From: Streptomyces sp. NBC_00287
GTDB lineage: Bacteria > Actinomycetota > Actinomycetes > Streptomycetales > Streptomycetaceae
DNA length: 64,000 bases
Direction of reading: 5' to 3'
NCBI RefSeq assembly: GCF_036173105.1
Contig: NZ_CP108053.1
Coordinates: 1,178,001 to 1,242,000 of the forward strand
Part shown: one piece after another, positions 8,155 through 17,155 of the stretch
Layout of the letters: the number at the start of each line of letters is the position of its first letter
Numbering within the stretch: the first letter of the stretch is position 1
Notes under the pieces: generated by a model
Told to the model about the DNA's origin: nothing
Databases searched by the model: none
Seen by the model: the letters and a program-made list of their open reading frames with translations, nothing else
Position numbers and translations under genes: made by a program

Positions 8155-9582
8155 GATGGCGTCCCATGAAGTGGTGTAGCCGGGCCCGGTCCCGGAACGC
8201 GCGGGTGTCTGCTCGGGGCGTGCATCCGCTGACCGTGCATGCTCCCTGAACAAGGGCAGGCCATCGCGCAAGTCTCCCTGGTGAACGGGCAGTTCAACCG
8301 GAGGAGCACGCGATGGCCTTGTCCCAGTCTGAGCTGATGCGGCTGCTGGAGTCACTACGTCGGGCCGATGGAGTTGAAGCAATCAGGGTGGTGTGCGAGC
8401 GCATCCTGCAGGAGCTCATCGAGGCCGAGGCCACCGACGTGATCGGCGCCGCCCCACACGAGCACACCGACAAGCGCACGGCCTGGCGCAACGGGCACCG
8501 CGACCGCCTGCTGACCACGCAGGTCGGCGACCTCGACCTGAAGATTCCCAAGGTGCGGACCGGGTCGTTCTTCCCGTCGCTGCTGGAGCGGCGCCGGCGC
8601 ATCGACCGGGCGTTGTTCGCCGTGGTGATGGAGGCATACGTGCACGGGGTCTCGACCCGCTCGGTCGACGACCTGGTCAAAGGACTCGGTGCGGACAGCG
8701 GGATCTCCAAGTCCGAGGTCTCCCGGATCTGCGGCGAGCTGGATGAGGAACTGACCGCGTTCAAGGAACGGCCGCTGGATCACACCGTCTTCCCCTACGT
8801 CTTCCTGGACGCGACGTACTGCAAGGCCAGGGTGAATCACCGGATCGCTTCGCAGGCCGTGGTCATCGCCACCGGGATCTCCGCCACCGGGCACCGCGAG
8901 ATCCTCGGTGTGATGGTCGGCGACAGCGAATCGAAGCCGTTCTGGACGAAGTTCCTGCGCTCGCTGCGGGCCCGCGGCCTGGAGAACGTCCAGCTGGTCA
9001 TCTCCGACAGCCACAGCGGCCTGGTGGCCGCGATCCGCACCGTCTTCCTCGGTGCGGCCTGGCAACGCTGTCGCGTCCACTTCGTCCGGGACGTCTTCGC
9101 AGTGATCGAAAAGGGCTCGGGAGAGATGGTCGCGGCCACCATCCGCACCATCTTCGCGCAGACCACCGCCTCGGCCGTCCGCACCCAGCTGGACGTGGTC
9201 GCCGACATGCTCGGACGGCAGTTTCCGCAGGTCAAGAAGATGTTGTTGGATGCCGCAACAGACATCACGGCGTTCGCGGACTTCCCGTCGGCGCACTGGA
9301 AGAAGATCTGGTCGACCAACCCGCTGGAACGGCTGAACCGGGAGATCAAACGACGAGCCGACGTCGTCCAGGTCTTCCCCAACCCCGCCGCCCTGGACCG
9401 GCTCGCCGCCGCGGTCCTGGCCGAACTCCACGACGAATGGCAGGTCTTCGACCCGCCGCTATCTTTCCGAAGCCTCCATGGCCGAGCTCTTCACCACCCA
9501 ACCGACCCCGCCCGAACCGCAGATCACCCCACAACCGGAATCGAAACAGCTGCCGTGACTACACCACCCAGCGGGACATGAC
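8155..9582. mobile_element. IS256-family insertion sequence with 8-bp target duplication
   Basis: The ends share an imperfect inverted repeat that includes GTCCC and GTGGTGTAG. The flanks carry the direct repeat CGCATGAT at 8147-8154 and 9583-9590, the duplication length usual for IS256. It inserted eight bases from the right-hand TCTAA duplication of the IS21 copy. The encoded transposase has a frameshift near its C-terminus. Confidence 0.8.
8313..9581 (+). CDS. IS256 (Mutator-type) transposase with shifted C-terminus
   Basis: A 422-residue transposase of the Mutator family. Catalytic residues are visible in VFLDATYCKARV (D), LVISDSHSGL (D) and NPLERLNREIKRR (E). A CX2H-type motif lies in WQRCRVHFVRD. 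After DEWQVFD the reading changes: removing one C near 9450 restores the family tail RRYLSEASMAELF and a stop close to the element end. So the present tail of about 43 residues is out of frame. The DDE core is intact, and activity cannot be judged from sequence. Confidence 0.88.
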   Translation: MALSQSELMRLLESLRRADGVEAIRVVCERILQELIEAEATDVIGAAPHEHTDKRTAWRNGHRDRLLTTQVGDLDLKIPKVRTGSFFPSLLERRRRIDRALFAVVMEAYVHGVSTRSVDDLVKGLGADSGISKSEVSRICGELDEELTAFKERPLDHTVFPYVFLDATYCKARVNHRIASQAVVIATGISATGHREILGVMVGDSESKPFWTKFLRSLRARGLENVQLVISDSHSGLVAAIRTVFLGAAWQRCRVHFVRDVFAVIEKGSGEMVAATIRTIFAQTTASAVRTQLDVVADMLGRQFPQVKKMLLDAATDITAFADFPSAHWKKIWSTNPLERLNREIKRRADVVQVFPNPAALDRLAAAVLAELHDEWQVFDPPLSFRSLHGRALHHPTDPARTADHPTTGIETAAVTTPPSGT

Positions 9583-9950
9583 CGCATGATCACGTCTCCG
9601 TCCGGGAGGAATGTGAGCGACATCGCTGGATAACCAGCGTGATCCGGCTCCGCTGACGTCGGCTTCGTGACGCGGCCCTCGGGGTCAACGTGCTTGCTTA
9701 CAGGCTGAGTGACAGGACAGGCAGCGAAGCTTGCCGCCGAGCGATGCATCCTCGGCCAACCCATGCCAGCGACGGCTACGAGCGGTCAGCGACCGGCCTC
9801 GGGTTTCCGGGCAGAGGCCACCGCATGCGGCTGCTTCACTGCCGGTGCCATCCATCCGTTGCGGCGACTGGTTGGCCTCTACTGGCTGAGACGTTGGACA
9901 GATAGCATCCAGCCTCACGTTCCTCCCTGTACTGATCGATCGGACAATCT
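9583..9950. other. Intergenic region upstream of the kinase
   Basis: This stretch starts with the right copy of the IS256 target duplication and ends at the GTG of the kinase gene. No open frame is convincing on either strand; the frames present are mirror images of each other without actinobacterial codon bias. It should contain the kinase promoter, but no clear -35/-10 pair stands out. Confidence 0.4.
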
Positions 9951-11315
9951 GTGAGCGCTGCTGGTTCCGGCGGGCGGATCCAGCCCGCTCACCCCGGTGA
10001 TCCTTCCCGTGTCGGCCCCTACCATGTGGTCGGCCGACTCGGTGCGGGCGGCATGGGAACCGTGTACGCCGCGCTGACCGACGCCGGGGAACGGGTGGCG
10101 GTGAAGGTGATCCATCCCGTTCAGGCTGGCGACCCGGAGTTCCGGGCCCGGTTCCGCCGTGAGGTTCGGCTCTCGGCCCGGGTGCAGGGCGCGTTCCTGC
10201 TGCCCCTCGTGGCGGCGGACCCCGATGCCGACGCACCCTGGCTGGCGACCGCCTATGCGCCGGGGCCCACCCTGGCCCAGCACCTGGCCGCCTATGGCCC
10301 GCTGACCGGCGGCACCCTGTACGCCTTCGCTACCGGTACCGCGCAGGCCCTCGCGGCGATCCATGCCGCGGGCGTGGTGCACCGGGACGTCAAACCGCAG
10401 AACGTGCTGCTGACCCCGGCCGGCCCCCGCGTGCTGGACTTCGGCATCGCTCACGCCGCCGACGGCACCAGCGTCACCCGCACCGGCGTACTGACTGGCA
10501 CCCCGGGCTGGATCAGCCCCGAGCACTACCACAGCGGCGTCACCGCGACGGAGGGCGACCTGTTCGCCTGGGGCGCGCTCGTTGCCTATGCGGCAACCGG
10601 CCGCCTCCCCTTCGGGGGCGGTGCTCCCGAAGCAGTGGCCTACCGCGTCACCTCGGGCCAGCCAGACCTGGAGGGCATACCCGAGGCACTGAAGGAGGTC
10701 CTGGAACAGGCCCTCGCCAAGGAACCCGCCGAGCGGCCGGACGCCGCCGAGGCGGCCGATGCCTGCGCAAGGCTGCTGGCCACCGAGTCCACTCAGGTAC
10801 TCAACGACCGCACAGCGGCAGAAACGGGCAGCGACCCGACGCTGATCGGAGCGTTGGTCACGGCGCAGTGGTCCATGCCCGCCCCGGAAGACCCCTCCTG
10901 GCCCCAGCCTGCTCCCACCCTTCGCAGATCCCGGCGCCGGGCCGTTGTAACCGTCCTTATCGCGGCAGCCGTTGTCGGTGCAAGTGTGGGCGGAGCGATG
11001 GCTTTCCGCCCTGACGGGCGTCGTGCGCCAGGCGATTCCGAGACCGCCACCGCGGCGGCGGCCGCAGGAACTCGTGACTCCGCCACCGCAGCCGGTCGAA
11101 GGCCCTCCGCGCCACCCGGCACAGACGAGACCAGCCAGGCAGCATCCGACCCGCGCGCGATACCCGTCCCCGCCGACCCGCTGGCAGGCGTGGCCGATCC
11201 AGCCTTCACCCGCTCGGACGACGAGACTCAGCCCGTCCCAGGCGAGTGGAGCGCCAGCCGGGACGCCGACGGCACGGCGAGCAGGACGCCGCAGCTGCCA
11301 TCCGCGATCAGCTGA
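9951..11315 (+). CDS. Membrane Ser/Thr protein kinase, extracellular end out of frame
   Basis: PknB-type kinase. Residues about 23-275 form the kinase domain with the glycine loop GRLGAGGMGTVY, the ATP lysine in VAVKVIH, the catalytic loop HRDVKPQN and DFGIAH. A Pro-rich linker is followed by one membrane segment near residues 325-345 (VVTVLIAAAVVGASVGGAMA). The frame then ends soon after the membrane segment. The natural continuation, EQDAAAAIRDQL, sits in the next frame from about 11277, which suggests one lost base near 11275-11280. The kinase itself looks functional; the sensor would be lost unless the shift is a sequencing error. The gene is convergent with the pilus operon. Confidence 0.85.
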   Translation: MSAAGSGGRIQPAHPGDPSRVGPYHVVGRLGAGGMGTVYAALTDAGERVAVKVIHPVQAGDPEFRARFRREVRLSARVQGAFLLPLVAADPDADAPWLATAYAPGPTLAQHLAAYGPLTGGTLYAFATGTAQALAAIHAAGVVHRDVKPQNVLLTPAGPRVLDFGIAHAADGTSVTRTGVLTGTPGWISPEHYHSGVTATEGDLFAWGALVAYAATGRLPFGGGAPEAVAYRVTSGQPDLEGIPEALKEVLEQALAKEPAERPDAAEAADACARLLATESTQVLNDRTAAETGSDPTLIGALVTAQWSMPAPEDPSWPQPAPTLRRSRRRAVVTVLIAAAVVGASVGGAMAFRPDGRRAPGDSETATAAAAAGTRDSATAAGRRPSAPPGTDETSQAASDPRAIPVPADPLAGVADPAFTRSDDETQPVPGEWSASRDADGTASRTPQLPSAIS

Positions 11316-12043
11316 CGGCCATGCTCGCCACAAAAGACATGTCCTTCATGACGCCCTCGGTGACGTTCAACCGGCAGGCGCAGACCGTGGTGGTGACCGG
11401 CGGTCCCATCTCCACCCTGACCGATGATTACAAGGAGGTCTTCCGCCGGGCCGGCGAGATGGCCGCTTGCATCACCCTGGCCCACCGGCTCAAAAGCGCG
11501 CCGACCAGCTGGCCGTACGGCCGGTTCTCCGTCTACTGGAAGGACCACGACGGCCAGGACGAGGCCACCATCCTCGGCTTCGGTAAAGCCACCGAAGGCT
11601 GCTACACCGAGGAAGCCGGACGACGCCAGGGCACGGACGAAGGCATCGCCACCGCCGAGATGCCCAGCAGCGACAAGAACGAGATCCGCATCGCCACCGG
11701 CACGGTAAAGGCGATCACAGCCGCCTGGAACACACGCGTCGCCGAGGGACACGGCCTGGAACCCTTCGACCGCGACGATGCCATCACCCTCGGCTTCGAC
11801 CCCGTCGAAAGGACGATGTATGTGTGGGCCTGGGACGGCTCGGGCGCCCTCGCCGGACGCGCCCAGCAATCCCACTTCCAGGACGTCGTTACCAAAACTG
11901 CCTGCCCCAAGCTGCTGGCCGAGTACAACACCAACAAGAACTGGAACTACACCCACTGGGCCATCGCCGCCTACCAGGGAAACAGCGCATGGCCCCAGCT
12001 CTTCACCTCCGGTGACTGCCTGCCCACGGAACATCGGCCATGA
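11246..12043 (+). CDS. Putative extracellular sensor domain of the kinase, separate frame
   Basis: A 265-codon frame that overlaps the end of the kinase gene. Credible protein starts at about residue 12 (EQDAAAAIRDQLTAML). It has a mixed alpha/beta pattern, two Cys (GCYTEE and TACPKL) plus one near the end (GDCLP), and no membrane or signal segment of its own. A secreted domain without a signal peptide, directly after a kinase membrane anchor, argues that the two frames were one gene of roughly 690 codons. The ligand is unknown. The first codons from 11246 to about 11277 probably are not translated in this frame in an intact gene. Confidence 0.55.
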   Translation: MERQPGRRRHGEQDAAAAIRDQLTAMLATKDMSFMTPSVTFNRQAQTVVVTGGPISTLTDDYKEVFRRAGEMAACITLAHRLKSAPTSWPYGRFSVYWKDHDGQDEATILGFGKATEGCYTEEAGRRQGTDEGIATAEMPSSDKNEIRIATGTVKAITAAWNTRVAEGHGLEPFDRDDAITLGFDPVERTMYVWAWDGSGALAGRAQQSHFQDVVTKTACPKLLAEYNTNKNWNYTHWAIAAYQGNSAWPQLFTSGDCLPTEHRP

Positions 12044-12124
12044 CACTCCTGCAATGTCTAGCAGGACAAGTCGGCGGGATGCCGGGAGCGGAGCCAGCGA
12101 CCACTTCGGAGACTGAGAACCCGC

Positions 12125-14725
12125 TCAAGATGACAGGCGTTGAAGAGACATGAACAGCGACGTCGTCTCCGCACTTGGCTGCTCGTCGATCTCCACAAGC
12201 CTGGTCTTCAGCAGGTGGAAGGTGCGCCGGACGGCGTCGTACTGGCCCAAGTGTGCCTGGAACCGGCCGATGTCTCGATAGATGGCCTCGTTGTAGGGAT
12301 CCAGCGGCCGTACGCGCTCCAGCACCGCCAGCGCCTGCTCCGGCTCCTCACGCAGCATGCGCACCAAGGAGCTGACAGAGTCCAGAACATCCCGCCGGAG
12401 GGCTTCTCGCGGTGCCTCAGCCCATTCCGCGGTGAGATCGCTGGCGAAGTCGCCCGAATAGAGATCGAGTATCCGCTCGACGAACCTGCGGTACTCCTGC
12501 CCTGCGGGGCTCCGACGGCTCGCCTCCAGAGTGTCCATGAGGTGCCACAAGTCGACGTCGACCTGGGCGGCGTCCAGCGCATAGCGGCCGTCCCAGTGGG
12601 CCGTTACGTCACTGACTGTGTCGTGCGTCGCCGTACGCAAGGCCCGCCGTAGTTGACTCAGCGTGGCGTGGAAGCTGTTGTACGGGCGGTCCTGTGGAGC
12701 ATGAGGCCAGATGGCTGCGGCAAGGCCTTCGCGTCGAACGCCATCGGCGTGCAGGGCGAGAAAGGCGAGGATCTCGCGCTGCTTCGGCGTCAAGGCGGCG
12801 CTCAGGTCCGCGTGCTGATGTCCGTCTCGTTGATGGTGAGCAAGGCGAACGGGCCCAAGGACAGTGAGGTTCAACGGCTTGAGACGGGAAGCAACTTCGT
12901 CATGGCCACCGCGCTGCAGCGCGACTGAGCGTTCCGGGGACCCCCGTTCGGAAGGTGCTGAGGCGGGCTTCTGACCGGATGGAGTCGGCTCTGCAGGCAG
13001 GCCACCCGCGTCCGGGTCGTGGTCCGTGGCAGGCGATGCCGTCTCGACGTCGAGGAGAAAGTCGATCAGGGTTCGGGCGTCATCGGCCGGCAGCGTGAAC
13101 AGCCTTGCTCCGACTAGGGCGTTCGCCTCGCGAGTGCTGGTTCCCAGTACGGTGCCGTCCGTTCCGACACGGAGCGAGGTGCCAGGCCTCCAATGCCCGA
13201 CCAGGATGCCGACCAGGCCGCAGGACGAACCGCTGTCCAGGATTGCTCGCAGCCGTGCTTCGATGTGCGGGCTTGGGGTGGCTACCAGTATCAGATCAGC
13301 AGACTGCGGACTGGCAGCACTCGACACCCGATGCGTGCTGTCCTGAGTTCGAGTACGCGTCAAGAGCTGCGCTTCCATGTGGTCCAACGCGACGTCGACG
13401 TCCTCCACGACGCGTAACCGGGCGGAGGATTCAACACTCCTGCCAAGCAGTGCGAGAGCTTCCGATGCCGGGATCAGGACCTCTGGGGAACCCTCAGCCG
13501 GACCGTGCGGTCCAGCCAGGTGGCTGATCAACAGTGCTCGCACGGCGTCGAGGCCTCCGGGCCCAACGAAGCCGACTCCCCGGGCACGTGCGAGGTCCCA
13601 GGCGAGTGCCCGTCCTTCCCTGACCCCGATGACATGGCCACCCTGCTCTGGGCCGGCTGAAGCAGGCTGGTCGAGCTCGTCGGTGCCGGTCGCGTTCTCA
13701 TTTGCGAGGCGTAAGGCACGTATCACGGGTGCCAAGTCGAGGTCATCGCGTACCCCGCTTCCGGGGCGATAGCGCGCCCGCCGCCGTCGGTGGGCCACGA
13801 CCAGAGCCGCCGTGATCACGCTGGCAAGGCCGATCCCGACGAATGCCCCGCTGGGCAGAGTGATTCCCGGTCCCCTATCGGACTCGTCGGAGGGTTGAGA
13901 CGGAGCGCTCTCAGTCGCGCTGGGTCGAGTGGTCGGTGCGCTGCTGTCCGGTCTGGGACTCGGCGTGGCTTGGTCCCAGCTGTACGACGGATGCGGAGCC
14001 GGAGTCCTCGGCTCACGATGGCTCGGCGGTCCAGTTTCCGGTGGGGAGGAGCTGTGGCTCGGCAGGCGCAGAATCCAGCCAGGGCGGATCAGGTCGGGGT
14101 CGGCCAGGGCGTCTCCGTCGGGCTGGCGTACTCCGCGGTTGAGGGCGTAGAGCTCGGGCCATCGGTTGCCTTCGCCGAGGGAACGTTCAGCGATTCGCCA
14201 GAGGTTGTCGTGGATCCCGTCGCGGGGTGGATCGACTTCGATGGTGTCCTGCATTTCGAAGGGGCCGTCTGACATCGCCACAGCGGGCTTTGCCTCGTGC
14301 AGCACCTCGCTCCGCTGAGCGAGAAGAGCCACAACGATCGTTCCGACTAGTGCAGCCGCCAGGGTCCCGAGCGGACCGGGTCTCGGCGTCACGGGTCGCG
14401 GCAACGCGCGGATCTCGTCCCACACGGCACCCGAGACACCGACAACAAAGGCTGCCCAGACCGGCCACAGCGCACAGGCCACCATGCGGAGCATGAACCC
14501 GGTGGTCATCGGGGCTAGCAGGACCACCTCCGCCTTCGACCAGCTCGGCCAACTCCGTGGGAGCGGCCAGCCCACGTAGTGGATCAGGGCCCAGGGCGTA
14601 CCGCAGACCAGCGTCGTCAACGTCGCGGCGGCGAGCAGTCCACGCAGGATGCCGAGCCAACGGAGCAGCAGACCAGTGCCGATCCGCGTCGGCCGAGTGG
14701 GACGAGAACGGTGGCGTGCGGGCAT
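12125..14725 (-). CDS. Membrane LysM protein with BTAD regulatory domain
   Basis: An 866-residue protein at the end of the pilus operon. Membrane segments lie at about 20-50, 65-100 and 120-140, then a LysM-like module at about 165-220 (DNLWRIAERSLGEGNRWPEL ... GWILRLP), a Pro/Ser-rich linker, another membrane segment at about 290-310, and a long cytoplasmic part. Residues about 640-866 form a bacterial transcriptional activator domain with a winged-helix-like entry (LTPKQREILAFLALHADG) and TPR-type repeats, as in SARP regulators. This architecture regularly accompanies Streptomyces Tad loci. It could sense the cell wall through LysM and regulate pilus genes; that role is inferred. Confidence 0.8.
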   Translation of the reverse strand: MPARHRSRPTRPTRIGTGLLLRWLGILRGLLAAATLTTLVCGTPWALIHYVGWPLPRSWPSWSKAEVVLLAPMTTGFMLRMVACALWPVWAAFVVGVSGAVWDEIRALPRPVTPRPGPLGTLAAALVGTIVVALLAQRSEVLHEAKPAVAMSDGPFEMQDTIEVDPPRDGIHDNLWRIAERSLGEGNRWPELYALNRGVRQPDGDALADPDLIRPGWILRLPSHSSSPPETGPPSHREPRTPAPHPSYSWDQATPSPRPDSSAPTTRPSATESAPSQPSDESDRGPGITLPSGAFVGIGLASVITAALVVAHRRRRARYRPGSGVRDDLDLAPVIRALRLANENATGTDELDQPASAGPEQGGHVIGVREGRALAWDLARARGVGFVGPGGLDAVRALLISHLAGPHGPAEGSPEVLIPASEALALLGRSVESSARLRVVEDVDVALDHMEAQLLTRTRTQDSTHRVSSAASPQSADLILVATPSPHIEARLRAILDSGSSCGLVGILVGHWRPGTSLRVGTDGTVLGTSTREANALVGARLFTLPADDARTLIDFLLDVETASPATDHDPDAGGLPAEPTPSGQKPASAPSERGSPERSVALQRGGHDEVASRLKPLNLTVLGPVRLAHHQRDGHQHADLSAALTPKQREILAFLALHADGVRREGLAAAIWPHAPQDRPYNSFHATLSQLRRALRTATHDTVSDVTAHWDGRYALDAAQVDVDLWHLMDTLEASRRSPAGQEYRRFVERILDLYSGDFASDLTAEWAEAPREALRRDVLDSVSSLVRMLREEPEQALAVLERVRPLDPYNEAIYRDIGRFQAHLGQYDAVRRTFHLLKTRLVEIDEQPSAETTSLFMSLQRLSS

Positions 14726-14737
14726 GGCCGGATCACG

Positions 14738-15190
14738 TCAGGGTTCGGGGGAGGTGATGCCGAGAACGGGGTGGGCGGAGCCGACGCCGGTGACCGTCAG
14801 CGTTTGTATGCCGAACAGATCGAGGAGTTGGGTCTCGTGGTGGGCTGTGACGGTCACGGAGACCGCGTCCTCGGCAACGGTGACGATGCCCGAGTCCCCG
14901 GTGGTGGCGAGGTAGCCCTGGGCGAGCGTCCTCGCCTGGCCGGGAGCCAGGCGCAGGGTTCCGTCCGCCCGATACGCCTCCACGTCGATGGCCTGGGCAC
15001 CGCGCCGGGCGGCTTCCTCCGCCTCTCCGATAGCTCGAACCCGCGCGGCGAGGGCCATACCGCCGTCCAGGACGAGACCGGCGAACATCAGGACGGCCAC
15101 CGCGATGACGACGACGAACACGGTGACCTGGCCATCGTCCCGCTCGGCTGTACGACGTTGGTCAGATACACAAAGGCGGAGCCAGTTCAC
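14738..15190 (-). CDS. TadG-like pilus assembly protein
   Basis: About 150 residues with one N-terminal membrane segment (QVTVFVVVIAVAVLMFAGLV) followed by a small extracytoplasmic domain; this is the short TadE/TadG-like protein of actinobacterial Tad loci. The GTG start at 15190 overlaps the TGA of the upstream TadE gene (GTGA), so the longer in-frame extension is not needed. It probably helps build or anchor the pilus, perhaps as a minor pseudopilin. Family naming is by position and topology; sequence signal is weak. Confidence 0.7.
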   Translation of the reverse strand: MNWLRLCVSDQRRTAERDDGQVTVFVVVIAVAVLMFAGLVLDGGMALAARVRAIGEAEEAARRGAQAIDVEAYRADGTLRLAPGQARTLAQGYLATTGDSGIVTVAEDAVSVTVTAHHETQLLDLFGIQTLTVTGVGSAHPVLGITSPEP

Positions 15191-15645
15191 AGATCCTCGC
15201 CTCCTTGGATGGCTGTCCTGGTCGACGTGCCGCGGTACACGTCCACTGGCGAGGCGAAGTCGCCCGTGAGCGTGACAAAGCCGGGTATCTGAAGGAGCGC
15301 GAGATCGCTGAGGTCGACGTGACAGGCTATGGCTACCGTCACCGTTCCACCGGGTCGAACGCTGCCCTGAACGTCCACATCCAGGGCCTGGCAAGAGACG
15401 CCAGCATTCCCGAGCGCCTCAGTTGCCGCCGCCCGAGCACCAGCACCTGCGCTCACCATGTCGCGCTGCTGGCTCGCTGCTCTCGCCGCCTGGTGCGCGA
15501 CGTCCGCGATGCGCAGCCGGGAGTCTGCCGTACGTCCGCAAACGACCAGAAACCACAGCATGACGATCAACACCGGAGCGATCACCACCAGTTCGGCGGT
15601 CACCGACCCTTCGTCGCGTAAGCGTTCCAGGGGCCCGAGTCTCAT
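15187..15645 (-). CDS. TadE-like minor pseudopilin
   Basis: A 152-residue protein with the prepilin-type N-terminus DEGSVTAELVVIAPVLIVML, where Gly before Ser-Val-Thr-Ala-Glu marks the likely processing site and Glu at +5 is kept. One hydrophobic helix is followed by an extracytoplasmic domain with two Cys. It overlaps the genes on both sides by four bases. The Flp/Tad system would cleave it and include it in the pilus base. Confidence 0.78.
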   Translation of the reverse strand: MRLGPLERLRDEGSVTAELVVIAPVLIVMLWFLVVCGRTADSRLRIADVAHQAARAASQQRDMVSAGAGARAAATEALGNAGVSCQALDVDVQGSVRPGGTVTVAIACHVDLSDLALLQIPGFVTLTGDFASPVDVYRGTSTRTAIQGGEDL

Positions 15646-15995
15646 GGCGCTGGCTCCTGGGCGGCCTTGAACTCTTCCACCGGTCCGGCCGAGCGGGCTC
15701 GCACTGGTAGCTCCAGGAACGGCAGGATGCCGCTGACGGTCCCGTGGACGCTGACTTCGGCCTGTTCGGCGTTCCGATGGGCAGCGACACGCGCGTTGCG
15801 TAGCGGACCTCGTCCGAGCTGGGTCAGGACCCGATCCGCCTCCGATCGGCCCTCAGGCGCCGTTCCGCCTTCCACCCGGGTCGCGGCCAGGGCGTGCGCC
15901 GCGGTCGCCTGAGCGATGTGAGCGGCGTGCAGGTACAGGGCGGCTTGGGCCAGCATCAGGACCAGGGTCAGCACGAGCGGCAGGACGATAACCAT
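15642..15995 (-). CDS. TadE-like protein with no usable start at its prepilin motif
   Basis: The C-terminal 117 codons from the ATG at 15995 encode a TadE-type protein with a hydrophobic segment (MVIVLPLVLTLVLMLAQAAL). The same frame stays open upstream and contains the prepilin-like motif DKGAGTVEMV, ending just after the Flp pilin stop at 16037, but I find no ATG, GTG or TTG between that stop and the motif. Either translation starts at a rare codon, or the ATG is used and the cleavage motif is lost, or there is a small sequence error. Operon position and the 4-base overlap with the next TadE gene support a real gene. Confidence 0.65.
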   Translation of the reverse strand: MVIVLPLVLTLVLMLAQAALYLHAAHIAQATAAHALAATRVEGGTAPEGRSEADRVLTQLGRGPLRNARVAAHRNAEQAEVSVHGTVSGILPFLELPVRARSAGPVEEFKAAQEPAP

Positions 15996-16036
15996 TTCGA
16001 CCGTGCCTGCGCCCTTGTCCGAAGGGCAGGTCCGTC

Positions 16037-16231
16037 CTATTTGAGGGTGATGCTGCGCGCGGCATCCAGGATCTGCGGGCCGAAGAGGCCGGTCACGGTG
16101 AGCGCGAGCGCCGCGAGGAAGCCGGTCCAGATGACCTGCTCCGTGGTCACGCCTCGGTCGTCGCGGGCGGCCGCCCGAACCACGGTGAACAGTCGCGTCT
16201 GTAGACAACGGTAAGCCCGGGTCGGAGACAT
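16037..16231 (-). CDS. Flp-type pilin
   Basis: A 64-residue small pilin. It has a positively charged N-terminus, a cleavage motif DDRGVTTEQVIW (Gly, then Glu at +5) and one hydrophobic helix (FLAALALTVTGLFGPQIL), and it ends soon after, as Flp pilins do. It would form the pilus fibre after cleavage. No prepilin peptidase gene is present in this window, so the TadV-type enzyme must be elsewhere. Confidence 0.78.
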   Translation of the reverse strand: MSPTRAYRCLQTRLFTVVRAAARDDRGVTTEQVIWTGFLAALALTVTGLFGPQILDAARSITLK

Positions 16232-16261
16232 GGTCGGTTCCCTCCAGGGACGGATTGAAAG

Positions 16262-17155
16262 TCATAGCGAGGCGTTGATCTGTATGAGTGCCGGATAGAA
16301 GACGAAGATCACGAAACCGAAGGCCATCAACATCCCTGGCAGGGCCATGCGTTCGGTTGCCGCATTCGCCAGGCCCTCGGCCTCGGCGGCGTCGCGGCTG
16401 CGCAGCGCTGCCGCCTTCGCAGCCAGTGACGCCCGTACTTTCGCTCCCTCGGTGCCGGCGAGCGCGAGGGCTGCCGCCAGCTCCGTCAGCTCGCCGACAT
16501 GGAGCTCCTCGCCGAGCTGTCCGAGCGTCGACCAGGGCGAAGTACGGGTTAGCCGGGCGGTGTTCAAGGCTCGGCGCAGCTGCTGGAAGGACCACCCCTG
16601 ACCGACCTCGGCGGCATCGGCCAAGGCGCCTTCCAGGCCGGCACCCCCTGCGAGCAGGATGTGGACCAGGTTCAGGTATGCGCTGAGAGCGTGACGGAAG
16701 GATGCTCGCCGCCGCTCGGCCTCGGCCCGGGCAGTCACGTCCGGTAGGACGAAGCCGACTACTGCCAGAGCCAGAGAAGCACCCAGCGGAACCACCCACG
16801 GCAGGGCGCGGCCGCCCAGGCTGAGAACGAGCGCCATGCCACCGGGCAGGAGCAGTCCCGTCGCGGCGAGCGCCGCCTTCTCCGCCAGGTGGGTCTCGAG
16901 CGAGCGGCCGACAACGGCCAAGTCCTGGCGAACGCGGACGGTGGGGACGCCCAGCGCCCGCAGCACGCCCGTGAAGGGTCTACCGATGCGTACGGCCCAG
17001 CCGCCTTGCTCAGCGATCAGAAGGGGCGAGGAAGCCGGGGTCGCGCTGAGGCGGGAGATCAAGGCCGACAAGGGCGCCCTTGGAGGAACCAACCCCACCA
17101 TCAGTGCCCACAGCCCCAAACCGATGCCGACGGACAGGAGTGCGATGACGTTCAC
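16262..17155 (-). CDS. tadC: Pilus inner-membrane platform protein TadC
   Basis: About 297 residues with a T2SSF domain. Membrane segments are at roughly 2-22, 105-145 and near the C-terminus (MALPGMLMAFGFVIFVFYPAL). The GTG at 17155 overlaps the tadB stop (GTGA), which fixes the start; the longer upstream extension is not used. TadB and TadC form the membrane platform on which the TadA ATPase works. Confidence 0.85.
   Translation of the reverse strand: MNVIALLSVGIGLGLWALMVGLVPPRAPLSALISRLSATPASSPLLIAEQGGWAVRIGRPFTGVLRALGVPTVRVRQDLAVVGRSLETHLAEKAALAATGLLLPGGMALVLSLGGRALPWVVPLGASLALAVVGFVLPDVTARAEAERRRASFRHALSAYLNLVHILLAGGAGLEGALADAAEVGQGWSFQQLRRALNTARLTRTSPWSTLGQLGEELHVGELTELAAALALAGTEGAKVRASLAAKAAALRSRDAAEAEGLANAATERMALPGMLMAFGFVIFVFYPALIQINASL

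Noticed and set aside
9915..11333. 472-codon antisense frame opposite the kinase
   Set aside because: The plus-strand kinase has all catalytic motifs; the antisense text is low-complexity without features.
16000..16799. Upstream extension of the TadE-like frame to 385 codons
   Set aside because: It overlaps the Flp pilin and TadC genes and its text is random Arg/Pro/Gly-rich.
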